DNA of 32,533 bases from Candidatus Poribacteria bacterium (GCA_022822275.1 JAJEBZ010000074.1:1-32533); one strand, 5' to 3'; shown: positions 6,971 to 14,457, counted from the stretch's first letter. A program made the numbers and translations. The notes: generated by a model not told the origin, from the letters alone.

Positions 6971-8630
6971 GCAGACCTCGCTTTGGGCCTCCTGCATTAG
7001 TCAACGGATCACCGAATTCAAAGTAACCTTCCATCCAGAGCTTCCCTAACTTCGCACCTGCATCCATCAATTCATTGATTCCTAACATCTCCGAAGCGCG
7101 TTTGCACGCTGTGAAACCTTGCTCATCCCGATACAAAACCCACACATCCTCAGGATGAAGTTCATTAACAAAATGAGGTGAATGGGTGGTAACCATAAGT
7201 TGAGACGAAGCTGATGCCTTAAAACAGTCTCCGACTAAACCTGTCAATAGGCGCGGGTGTAGGTAATTCTCAGGTTCCTCAATACCGATCAATTGTGGCG
7301 GTTGTCTATCATGAAACAGTGTGAGATAAGATAGCAGTTTTAATGTGCCATCGGAGGTAAATTTTGCCAAAATAGGTTGTTCAAAAGGTGCATCTTTAAT
7401 GTGTAGGAGGAGGCGACCATCTATCATGGATTTCGTGTCTATGTTTTCTAAGCGCGGCACCCGCTCCGACAGAACCGAGATAATTTTTTCCAAACGTTCT
7501 GGATATTTCTCTTGCAGATGCTGGATAACGTTGGGCAGATTGTTTCCTGTTTCAGACAACCTTTTTTGTGGGACATTGTCGGTAGCTTGGCGTGTAGCAT
7601 CGGTAGAAAGGATAGAGAGATGCCAATCTGTTATAAATCTGCGAAGGGCACTTACTCGGGGATAGTGGGTTGACTGGCCAAACATACTTGCGGCGATCAT
7701 TGATGGATCGTCGAGTTGTCCATCAATTGGTTTATCTGTTATATCAGGTGTTTCATTTGGAATAACACTTCCTGTTCCGCCATAAAAATCAAGAAAACGA
7801 ATATGTTTTCCACGACTACCACGGCGCCACCGCAGCCATTCGGTTTCAACAATGGGACCATCCGCATTTTCATTGATAGAAAGATGGTAGGTGATAATTG
7901 GTGTTTTAGGTTTCTCGCGATATTTCAACTCTAACTCAATCGGTCCATCACAGCCACGTGTTCGTAACTCCTTAATTCCTCCTCTGTTGTTCCATGCTTG
8001 ACGTAACCCGAATGTAAAACATTCAGAGAGAAAAGCGAACACATCAAAAATTGTTGATTTACCGCTACCGTTTGCGCCTAAAAAGACAGTTAACGGTTTA
8101 AGCTGCTTCAATTCTATATCTCGTAGCGCGCGGTAGTTTTTAATACGCAATGATTCAATGTGTAGCACCGATGGTCTTTGTGCGGTTGGTACTAACAAAC
8201 GTTCATGAAGCAGTTCCTCAAATTTCTCCTCAAACTTATCGTCATCCGTAAAGTCAATATAAGCTCGGTCTTTCAGAAATTCTGGTGTTTTCTCTTCTGT
8301 TAACGTCTGACGAATTATAGGGATGAATTTATTAGTTTCCAAACCTTCAAAAATTCTCCTTGTTATAATTGTTGGTTCGTATCCGACTCCACCTTCACCT
8401 TCGTTTGCTTTGCTTATGTAACTGTCCGTGCAAATGACCAGGATCCTATCAGCATCTCTAACGCCAGAATCTATAGATTGCATCATCTCCTGGTTCTGGG
8501 TAAGTTTCTCTTGAACAAGAATAATATTAACTTCATTACTACGGAGTTTGGCACCGAGGTCAATTATCCATTGCATGTGTTCCGGAGAATCGTGAGAATA
8601 TGAAATAAACACCTTAAGGTTTTCTGCCAT
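6960..8630 (-). CDS. SEFIR/TIR-like domain fused to OLD/AAA_21-type ATPase (putative anti-phage defence)
   Basis: This 556-aa fusion has two parts. Residues 5-145 are a SEFIR/TIR-like domain: KVFISYSHDSPEHMQWI, ADRILVICTDSYISKAN, then GEGGVGYEP. Residues 155-545 are an SMC/OLD-like ATPase of the COG4637 kind: LRIKNYRALRDIEL, Walker A GANGSGKST (185-193), signature-like SDGT (426-429), Walker B LIGIEEPENYLHP (447-459) and switch TTHSPHF (481-487). SEFIR and TIR domains in bacteria commonly act in immunity, several by NAD+ cleavage. The usual DQWDL-like stretch after the second strand reads VQEKL here, so catalysis is uncertain; E48 could correspond to the catalytic Glu of TIR enzymes. It has no C-terminal TOPRIM domain of its own; the overlapping DUF4276 gene may supply that function. 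AGGTGA precedes the ATG. Confidence 0.9.
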   Translation of the reverse strand: MAENLKVFISYSHDSPEHMQWIIDLGAKLRSNEVNIILVQEKLTQNQEMMQSIDSGVRDADRILVICTDSYISKANEGEGGVGYEPTIITRRIFEGLETNKFIPIIRQTLTEEKTPEFLKDRAYIDFTDDDKFEEKFEELLHERLLVPTAQRPSVLHIESLRIKNYRALRDIELKQLKPLTVFLGANGSGKSTIFDVFAFLSECFTFGLRQAWNNRGGIKELRTRGCDGPIELELKYREKPKTPIITYHLSINENADGPIVETEWLRWRRGSRGKHIRFLDFYGGTGSVIPNETPDITDKPIDGQLDDPSMIAASMFGQSTHYPRVSALRRFITDWHLSILSTDATRQATDNVPQKRLSETGNNLPNVIQHLQEKYPERLEKIISVLSERVPRLENIDTKSMIDGRLLLHIKDAPFEQPILAKFTSDGTLKLLSYLTLFHDRQPPQLIGIEEPENYLHPRLLTGLVGDCFKASASSQLMVTTHSPHFVNELHPEDVWVLYRDEQGFTACKRASEMLGINELMDAGAKLGKLWMEGYFEFGDPLTNAGGPKRGLHAH

Positions 8631-8721
8631 TTTTCACCTATTTACTTACATCAATTACTTTACTATCTTTTTTGTCATGAACACGGATCAGTTTCAGCAA
8701 TGATAGAATTATCCAAAAAGT

Positions 8722-9771
8722 TTACAACGTTTCAAATACGTCCTGATGATAAAGAAAGTTCGGATAACAAGTTTGCCAACTACCAGCCGAGGCTTTGTCA
8801 GCTGAAGCTCTATAAACATTCTTTAACCAACTTTCATATAAGCTCACCCAATTTCTCCATGAATTCTCCATCTGTTCATGTGTAACACCTAATCTTGTCC
8901 ATAGCTCTGGCACTGTATCAGGATTACGACGTAACAGAAAAACCGCACGTTGATATATATCCTGGTGTTCAGACATAAAAGTCAATGGAATGTTAAAATC
9001 AAATGGAAATGATGTATCGTAATTTTTGTTTAATTTTTCTTGTTGGCCAGAGGCAATTATTGCCGCTAATTCATGAATATTCAGTGCCATGTAATAGGCA
9101 ACCAACGAAGTTCTATATTCTTTAGGGTCATTCCCGAATATGAGCTGCAACCATTTCCATCTTTCAAAAGCATTCGCTAAATATTCCCAACATTCTATGC
9201 AATCTGGACCAATGTAGTCTACCCACCCCACGAGATCATGTATTTTCCATATCTGAATACGTTCTTTTGTATTATATTTATCAGAAATTTTAACCCGTGC
9301 AAGATTTAGAGCAAGGTCTATCTGATTTGTGTTCAAACAGAGTCCTCCGTGCAAACTATGATAAACATATCCGAGAGCATTAGGAATGTTTACCCATGTT
9401 GTGTAACGGGCAGCATTCCATCTCGTAATGTTTAGCAGGTCATCAAGGAAAGATTTTTGATTTCTAAATTGTTCTCTACCAGATTCAACTCCCACTAATG
9501 CAACAGCCATTAAGGGTGAAATAATCTCAATCGCTTTGTCTACAACTTGGGGTATTTGTTCTTTGCTTTCCTGCTTTCGTCCCTCTAATTCGTTTTGCCA
9601 CCATTGGACCAAAGATTCGAATACATTTGGTCGGATTTTTTTGACAAGTTGTCGCCATCCAAGTCCATCTCCCACACGCGCGATCGAAAATGCTATCTCG
9701 TAAGCTTGAGAGGCAGATTCAACTTCGTCGGGAATGTCAGGTAATTGAATGAATGTTTTTGGATATTCCAC
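8722..9771 (-). CDS. unrecognised 349-aa helical protein, defence-island neighbour
   Basis: I do not recognise a family. The protein starts at a GTG with GGAGG 9 nt upstream, and an in-frame TAA lies 9 nt before the GTG, so no longer start exists. It is soluble and probably all-helical, with many Trp residues (for example GLGWRQL, LVQWWQNEL, ITRWNAARYTTW, FERWKWLQLIF, SWRNWVSLYESW). There is no signal peptide, P-loop or obvious nuclease motif. It overlaps the 3' end of the hsdS remnant by 35 nt and ends 91 nt before the SEFIR-ATPase gene. The overlap with a good Shine-Dalgarno looks like a former coupled gene after hsdS. A role in a restriction or abortive-infection module is inferred from context only. 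Confidence 0.75.
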   Translation of the reverse strand: MEYPKTFIQLPDIPDEVESASQAYEIAFSIARVGDGLGWRQLVKKIRPNVFESLVQWWQNELEGRKQESKEQIPQVVDKAIEIISPLMAVALVGVESGREQFRNQKSFLDDLLNITRWNAARYTTWVNIPNALGYVYHSLHGGLCLNTNQIDLALNLARVKISDKYNTKERIQIWKIHDLVGWVDYIGPDCIECWEYLANAFERWKWLQLIFGNDPKEYRTSLVAYYMALNIHELAAIIASGQQEKLNKNYDTSFPFDFNIPLTFMSEHQDIYQRAVFLLRRNPDTVPELWTRLGVTHEQMENSWRNWVSLYESWLKNVYRASADKASAGSWQTCYPNFLYHQDVFETL

Positions 9772-9901
9772 TATTTTTTACCTCCAATATCTCAGCTGCA
9801 TCGTCTACGCGAATTTCACCAGATAGTAACTTTGGCAATAGCGTGTCTCGAGTTTTGGCAAGCGTGCGGGATTCATTTTCATTAGATTCAATTTCGGTAT
9901 T
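9737..9901 (-). pseudogene. hsdS: 3' remnant of type I restriction specificity subunit (hsdS)
   Basis: A reading frame without a start codon opens after a TGA at 9902-9904. It runs 54 codons to a TGA at 9737-9739. It encodes ESNENESRTLAKTRDTLLPK followed by LLSGEIRVDDAAEILEV, the very typical C-terminal end of HsdS (distal coiled coil plus LLPKLLSGEIRV). The rest of HsdS (normally about 400 aa) and HsdM/HsdR are missing. The upstream side is occupied by a GC-rich dispersed repeat and then the sulfatase gene. Its 3' end overlaps the start of the 349-aa gene in another frame. A type I restriction operon was probably here and was cut back by deletion. Confidence 0.82.
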
Positions 9902-9914
9902 TCATAAGATGCTC

Positions 9915-9939
9915 GGTGCGGTTAGCAGCCGCGCCTACA
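9915..9939. repeat. GGTGCGGTT...GCGCCTAC dispersed repeat
   Basis: GGTGCGG (9915-9921) pairs with CCGCGCC (9929-9935) with one wobble, and the CCTACA tail matches the unit at 115-136. It lies immediately beyond the truncated end of the hsdS remnant, so it marks a possible deletion or recombination junction. Confidence 0.5.
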
Positions 9940-9990
9940 AGGAAATTGCACAAGTCCTATTAAAATTATACCACATTATAATCAGAATAT

Positions 9991-11448
9991 TCAACGTCCC
10001 GTAGATGGAGCTTGTGGCCAGTGGAGGCCGCGCTGTCCAGATAAACTACGGTTTGCAGAGGGACGATACGGTTTGTCTGGTAGTCCAACAAGTTCACCAT
10101 CTTGCACCCACTTTTCATCGCCACCATAGAGTTCACCGATGAGTAGGTTGGTTAATCGCTTAAGGATTTCAGCATGCGCGGGTGAATCGGATAGGTTGTT
10201 CAACTCTCTGGAGTCCTCCTCCAGATCAAAGAGTTGTCGGTAGTTTCCCATAGCGTAATAGATGAGTTTATAACGACCTTCATGGATCATGCGTGTGGCA
10301 CTGCTACCACTACCGACTTCTCCGTATAACCATTCACGTTTTTTGTCACCTACCATGGGCATGCCGTCAACTGTATCGGGTATATCAATGCCAGCAAGGT
10401 GGAGTAGCGTTGGCATAACGTCTTGCCATCCGACGAGGCGGTTGTCAACTCTGTTGTGTCCCACTCTTTCATCGCCTGCGGTGCCGACGAGAAGCATTGG
10501 CACGTTAGTGGAGTCTTCATAGTAGAGACGTTTTGCCCAAAGTCTATGGTTACCGAGCATGTCGCCATGGTCGGATGTAAACAGTATGATTGTGTTGTTC
10601 AACAATCCTTCTTCGCGGAGTGTACCGACAACGACACGCAATTGATGGTCAATGTGCGTGCAGAGTGCATAGAATGCTTGTCGTGCTGATCGGATTAGGT
10701 TTTCGCTGTATTGTGCATTCTGCATCTGTTTGGATTTGAGAGGTAAAGGCAGTTTATCGGAGTCTTTAGACCATTCTCCGTGATATGGCATCTCTATGTC
10801 AATATTGCGATACATATCCATGTAGCATTGAAGTGGTGCTAAGGGCGGATGTGGGTGGCAATAGGAGAGGAACCAGAAACCGGGTCTGGTTGGGTCGCGG
10901 CGTTTTATCTGCCGAACCATCTGTTGTGTGCTCCAGTTGGTGACGTGGCAGTCTTCGGGGAGGTGCCAAGGACGGTTGAGATAGTCGTTGTTGCACATGC
11001 CGTGTGCAAACTGCTGCCCCGCATAGCCTCTGTCTCCGAGGAAGAGTTCATAGTCGTCAATTACGCCATATTGTAATCTGCCTTCTTCACCTAAAATCAC
11101 ATCGTCAAATCCGATGCGGTCACGTTGTGGATAGACGTGGAGTTTGCCGACAGCGTGAGCCTGATATCCTGCATCGCGAAACGTCTGTGCGATGGTTGGC
11201 AGTCCATCTATTCCTTTTTTGTCGTTGAAAGTCCTGTCTTTGTGGGTGCGTGTTGTTGTGCCTGTCATCAAGGTCTTGCGTGCAGGGACACAAACAGGGC
11301 ATTCGCTGTATCCGTTGGTAAATCGGGTGCCTGCGCGGGCAAGTGAATCAAGGGTCGGGGTTTGGATATCTGGATGTCCATTGACTCCGAGCAGTGAGTT
11401 GGGCCAATGGTCTGTGCTAATTAGTAGGACATGGGGTTTGTCTGCCAT
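9991..11448 (-). CDS. sulfatase (arylsulfatase/alkaline phosphatase superfamily)
   Basis: This 485-aa type I sulfatase hydrolyses sulfate esters by family. The formylglycine site is C53-V-P-A-R57 (CxPxR) within ECPVCVPARKTLMTG, so activation needs a formylglycine-generating enzyme encoded elsewhere. The N-terminal metal-site strand VLLISTDHWPN (D13) and the second metal motif FTSDHGDMLGNH are present, followed by LWAKRLYYEDSTNVPMLL. No convincing signal peptide is seen, so a cytoplasmic location is likely unless the start is wrong. A GGAAGG sequence lies about 10 nt before the ATG. A promoter (11489-11517) lies upstream, so it is probably transcribed alone. The substrate, perhaps a sulfated polysaccharide or lipid, cannot be told from sequence. 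Confidence 0.93.
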   Translation of the reverse strand: MADKPHVLLISTDHWPNSLLGVNGHPDIQTPTLDSLARAGTRFTNGYSECPVCVPARKTLMTGTTTRTHKDRTFNDKKGIDGLPTIAQTFRDAGYQAHAVGKLHVYPQRDRIGFDDVILGEEGRLQYGVIDDYELFLGDRGYAGQQFAHGMCNNDYLNRPWHLPEDCHVTNWSTQQMVRQIKRRDPTRPGFWFLSYCHPHPPLAPLQCYMDMYRNIDIEMPYHGEWSKDSDKLPLPLKSKQMQNAQYSENLIRSARQAFYALCTHIDHQLRVVVGTLREEGLLNNTIILFTSDHGDMLGNHRLWAKRLYYEDSTNVPMLLVGTAGDERVGHNRVDNRLVGWQDVMPTLLHLAGIDIPDTVDGMPMVGDKKREWLYGEVGSGSSATRMIHEGRYKLIYYAMGNYRQLFDLEEDSRELNNLSDSPAHAEILKRLTNLLIGELYGGDEKWVQDGELVGLPDKPYRPSANRSLSGQRGLHWPQAPSTGR

Positions 11449-11488
11449 TGGGATGTTTCCTTCCTGTTACAGCAATATGTTTTTCATC

Positions 11489-11517
11489 ATCTTATCAAAT
11501 GCTGTGGGAATTGGCAA
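11489..11517 (-). promoter_or_regulatory. putative promoter for the sulfatase gene
   Basis: Minus strand: TTGCCA (11512-11517), 17-nt spacer, TAAGAT (11489-11494). The expected start is about 35 nt before the ATG at 11448. Two mismatches in the -10 and one in the -35 make it a moderate match. Confidence 0.5.
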
Positions 11518-11567
11518 GGAAAAAAGGAAGGGGCAAATATTTTCGCAAAATATGTTTTCAACTTGTT

Positions 11568-11681
11568 ATACCATTTCTATTAATTTTTGTCGCATTACCG
11601 GTTGTTAGAAATAAAACGGAATATGGCACAAACTAACAGTTTGTGCTACAGAAAAGGGACATTTATTATTAGAAATGGTAT
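11568..11681. repeat. 114-bp inverted-repeat element (MITE-like) carrying a GCACAAACT palindrome
   Basis: Terminal arms ATACCATTTCTA (11568-11579) and TAGAAATGGTAT (11670-11681) are perfect 12-bp inverted repeats, with further similarity outside and inside (TTATA, TTAAT). Within it lies GCACAAACT-aac-AGTTTGTGC (11626-11646), the same palindrome as at 187-236. The 12-mer ATACCATTTCTA appears again at 26904-26915 next to another palindromic block. The element carries no ORF. Its right end supplies the stop codon of the 41-aa ORF. Together with the sulfatase promoter it accounts for most of the 11449-11680 gap. Confidence 0.6.
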
Positions 11682-11806
11682 TATAATGCAGCCTCAGCAG
11701 GCATATTGGGAGAGGTTGCAGATGCATCAAGTTTCCAGAATAACCGTACTCCTCCGTAAATACACACTATGGAAACAATAAAGGTAAATATCAGGATGGA
11801 CTTCAT
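11681..11806 (-). CDS. small single-pass membrane protein, 41 aa
   Basis: A short ORF begins with an ATG that overlaps the TGA of the preceding 454-aa gene (ATGA, 4 nt), the classic arrangement for coupled translation. The peptide begins MKSILIFTFIVSIVCIYGGV, a hydrophobic segment (about residues 3-22). It continues RLFWKLDASATSPNMPAEAAL and then stops. It could be a small membrane protein or a short signal-peptide fragment. The stop lies exactly at the right arm of the 114-bp repeat element, so the 3' end may have been truncated by that insertion. No Shine-Dalgarno is seen, which is acceptable for a coupled gene. Function unknown. Confidence 0.5.
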   Translation of the reverse strand: MKSILIFTFIVSIVCIYGGVRLFWKLDASATSPNMPAEAAL

Positions 11807-13167
11807 TTTTCTGATGGTGTTCTGGGAGGAGTTGAACGTTTCGGTGGTCCCGATCTTTCCGGTGGACGCGGTGGCTGCGGCATCATCTCTCTACCTATTT
11901 TGCGTATCGCTTCCAGTTCTTTGATAACCTCTTGTAATTCTTTTAGGTCATTTGGTAATTCACCACCGTGGATTATTTGAAGTATTTCAAACCACTGTTG
12001 GATATTATGAGGGCCAGGGGGTTCAGGTGGCAGAATTTCAGGAGGAAATTGCCTCTTTGGCTCGGAATCTTTGGGACTTTTTACAGTTTCTTGCGTGTTT
12101 AACTGATCATCCGGATGTGTATGCGTGGGCGGCTGTTTATCCTGCTGTTGAACTGGTGCGATCTTGTCCGGGACAACTTGCTGTGTCTGTTGAGGTAACG
12201 AGTTTAGGAACGTCTCATGGTCTGCAATCAATTTTTGAACATTTGCTTGTGCTTCTTCTAAAGATTTCATTCTCCTTTCATAAAATCGAGGAGGCGGATT
12301 ACTCATAGGCAGGGGATTCCCTTTTTCGTCAGTATAGACAACTGTCATCCCCTTAGGAGCAACGCCGTACATTGTCAAATTCTTCTCCTGCTTTCGGGTT
12401 AGCTGCACACCAGTAAACCTTGAAATTGGTTTATCCTCTGAAATATAGACATATACAGTGTTCTCTGAAAACGGGGTGAACACACCATCTTGGTTCGTGA
12501 CACCGCCATCTATAGATGGATTCGCATCGCGCGCTCGTTGGTTGTAGTTTCCGGCAACAATATAATACTTGGTAATTACCTCTTCAAGTTCTTCCCAGGT
12601 TGCATCTGAAGGTAATCTATAACCACTAAGCACATCTGCTCTATCTTCCGGATTGTCAAAATCTCTTTTTGCCCACAGCATTCCATATCGTTTACTTACT
12701 GCCATTTTGTAGTCCCCAAAATCAAGGAAGGGGTTTCCCCAATTTCTCAAGTGTTCAAGCCATTCTTTCTTTGGATAGAGACTTTCAACAGATGCCTCAA
12801 GTGCACCGCCTCCTTCGTAAAACTCATACTTTTCATCCCATTTTTCTATCATTTCTGAGACGGTGAAGGGTTGATAATTCTTTCTAATAGCTGCAAGGTC
12901 AAGGTCTTTCCACTGTCGGAGCATAGGATGCTTCTCCGATATGATGTCGGGACGGAGAGGCTTAGATACATCTTCATCTGAGGACAGATGATATGTATGT
13001 GTATGCTCAACTATGTTACCTCCAGGTCCTTCATGTTGATGTGGTTCAGATGTAGAGATCTTTAGAACTGACTTTGCTTCTTTCTTTTGCGGAATTACAA
13101 AATAGATAGCAATTGCGATAACGATGACAAAGATTGATATCGAAATCAAAACGATCTGTTTTTTCAT
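11803..13167 (-). CDS. membrane-anchored His/Pro-rich hypothetical protein
   Basis: No family was recognised for this 454-aa protein. Residues 5-25 form one transmembrane segment or uncleaved signal (IVLISISIFVIVIAIAIYFVI). Next comes a His-rich linker (EPHQHEGPGGNIVEHTHTYH, about 41-60). A central Trp/Tyr-rich domain of about 250 residues follows (SEKHPMLRQWKDLDLAAI, LRNWGNPFLDFGDY). A low-complexity Gln/Pro region (about 330-400) contains a second His stretch (PPTHTHPDD), then a short helix (LPNDLKELQEVIKELEAIRKIG) and a Pro/Arg-rich tail. The topology suggests an extracytoplasmic protein tethered to the inner membrane. Metal binding is possible from the His clusters but unproven. GGGAG lies 11 nt before the ATG. 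It is followed by the coupled 41-aa ORF. Confidence 0.8.
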   Translation of the reverse strand: MKKQIVLISISIFVIVIAIAIYFVIPQKKEAKSVLKISTSEPHQHEGPGGNIVEHTHTYHLSSDEDVSKPLRPDIISEKHPMLRQWKDLDLAAIRKNYQPFTVSEMIEKWDEKYEFYEGGGALEASVESLYPKKEWLEHLRNWGNPFLDFGDYKMAVSKRYGMLWAKRDFDNPEDRADVLSGYRLPSDATWEELEEVITKYYIVAGNYNQRARDANPSIDGGVTNQDGVFTPFSENTVYVYISEDKPISRFTGVQLTRKQEKNLTMYGVAPKGMTVVYTDEKGNPLPMSNPPPRFYERRMKSLEEAQANVQKLIADHETFLNSLPQQTQQVVPDKIAPVQQQDKQPPTHTHPDDQLNTQETVKSPKDSEPKRQFPPEILPPEPPGPHNIQQWFEILQIIHGGELPNDLKELQEVIKELEAIRKIGREMMPQPPRPPERSGPPKRSTPPRTPSEK

Positions 13168-13310
13168 AATTATTTTTCTCCCTGTTTTTCCTTATTTAGA
13201 GTTTGATCCGACATTATTACTCGTGTAGGTATACATGGCTTGTGCTATGTCAATCAAAATTTTGTGGGACTGGAATCGGAGATTTTTCTTAATGAAGATT
13301 AAGTTATTAA

Positions 13311-13373
13311 TTCGGTAATGTTCGGGCGGGGAAACCCTGCCCCTACAGACGTTTTTCTCTACTGATTACCGAA
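13311..13373. repeat. 63-bp inverted-repeat unit containing GC-rich repeat copy 2
   Basis: TTCGGTAAT (13311-13319) and ATTACCGAA (13365-13373) are perfect 9-bp inverted arms. They enclose GGGCGGGGAAACCCTGCCCC then TACAGA, which is related to bases 49-70. A further 5-bp hairpin GGGAA-cttcga-TTCCC lies at 13418-13433. The 13168-13497 gap holds only these and a weak TTGACA (13248-13253) lacking a clear -10 upstream of the 454-aa gene. Confidence 0.55.
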
Positions 13374-13497
13374 ATATTTATTTAAACTGCATATAGAAAA
13401 AACTATGTACGATAGAAGGGAACTTCGATTCCCGCCTATTGTCGCAACTCACAATTTGATGAAGGTGGATGCAACAATCTTTTGTGGACATCAACGC

Positions 13498-14364
13498 TTA
13501 TTTCTTCCCCGTATACGACGCGTTAATTTTAACTGCCTCTATTTTACCTAAATATCCATGTGATAATGCAGTTTTACTTTGTTTAGCAGACAAATTCACT
13601 GCGAAGTCAGCTATAGGATTACCACTCAGACTAGCTTTAATTCCATAGGAGTATGAATGGACGACGCCTACTCTTTTAACATCCGTACCGGTAGCGTAGG
13701 TAGCTGAAAAACTCACAGGGCCTTCATGTATTCCTGCAGTAAATTCCCCTGATTTCTTATCGGTAATTTCTGTGTCCGAAACCTCAATTCGAATATCTGT
13801 ATAGCCGGTATCGTATGTTGTACCATTTAAATCGCGTTTAACAGGTAAAGGAAAAATGGGAAGCGTAAACCATACACCTTTCCTTTCCAAAAATTCAAGT
13901 TTTATCTTTGCCTGTCCTGCCCAACCATCAAAGGCCGTAGTTAGTCCCATGTCATCAGTTAGCTTAGGAATTGCCGATGCACTACAAGAACATTCAACTG
14001 CAGAAGCTTTAGCATCAACTCTCGCTCCAAAAACCATATTGGGTTCATCTTCTCCACCATCGCCATTTAACAACGGCGATGCGTAGTATCTGAGTCCCCA
14101 TGATGAGGCATTTCTGGTGCCGTCACCATCGCTATCAGAATAATTGCGATGATCTTCTAATCTTGGATCTACAGCTTTTGGATTATCTTTGTCATTACCG
14201 AGTGAATCTCCCGTATCATCATGAACCCAAAATTCAGGATCGTGATCCATGTTCGTGTGATTTTCCCCAGCTTCATGCCCAAATCCATTTGGTGACTGTG
14301 CCATAAAAACAATAGACACGACAAAAACCAACAAAATTGCTAATTGAAACATTTTGAATTTCAT
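13498..14364 (-). CDS. secreted His/Asp-rich hypothetical protein
   Basis: This 288-aa protein has no recognised family. The ATG at 14364 has AGGAG 5 nt upstream and is preferred over a GTG at 14382. A signal peptide is clear (KMFQLAILLVFVVSIVFMAQS, ending near residue 24-29). The mature N-terminus is His/Asp-rich (HEAGENHTNMDHDPEFWVHDD, then NYSDSDGDGTRNASSWG). The DSDGDG stretch is like a calcium-binding loop. The rest is beta-rich with alternating polar strands (VDAKASAVECSCSASAI, SFSATYATGTDVKRVGVVHS), consistent with a periplasmic or surface protein. A near-consensus promoter and a two-hairpin leader precede it, so strong regulated expression is plausible. A separate transcript from the 454-aa gene is likely given the 330-nt gap. 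Confidence 0.8.
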   Translation of the reverse strand: MKFKMFQLAILLVFVVSIVFMAQSPNGFGHEAGENHTNMDHDPEFWVHDDTGDSLGNDKDNPKAVDPRLEDHRNYSDSDGDGTRNASSWGLRYYASPLLNGDGGEDEPNMVFGARVDAKASAVECSCSASAIPKLTDDMGLTTAFDGWAGQAKIKLEFLERKGVWFTLPIFPLPVKRDLNGTTYDTGYTDIRIEVSDTEITDKKSGEFTAGIHEGPVSFSATYATGTDVKRVGVVHSYSYGIKASLSGNPIADFAVNLSAKQSKTALSHGYLGKIEAVKINASYTGKK

Positions 14365-14377
14365 TTTATCTCCTTGT

Positions 14378-14419
14378 GCCACTCAGTCGTGGCGTTGGAT
14401 GTAGTTTACACATACATCC
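14378..14419 (-). promoter_or_regulatory. 5' leader with two hairpins
   Basis: In the transcript from the 14428-14457 promoter, GGATGTA/TACATCC (14413-14419 with 14397-14403) forms a 7-bp stem. GCCAC/GTGGC (14389-14393 with 14378-14382) forms a second 5-bp stem. The second ends 8 nt before the AGGAG of the 288-aa gene. It may protect the mRNA or control ribosome access; no known riboswitch was recognised. Confidence 0.45.
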
Positions 14420-14427
14420 TATTGTTA

Positions 14428-14457
14428 ATTATATTTCCAAACTATTAAAATTGTCAA
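14428..14457 (-). promoter_or_regulatory. consensus sigma70-type promoter for the 288-aa secreted protein
   Basis: Minus strand: perfect TTGACA (14452-14457) and perfect TATAAT (14428-14433) with an 18-nt spacer. Transcription would start near 14421, about 57 nt upstream of the ATG at 14364. This is the best promoter match in the window. Confidence 0.8.

Noticed and set aside
10289-11608. Several plus-strand frames opposite the sulfatase gene.
   Set aside because: They are antisense shadows without ribosome-binding sites or recognisable products.
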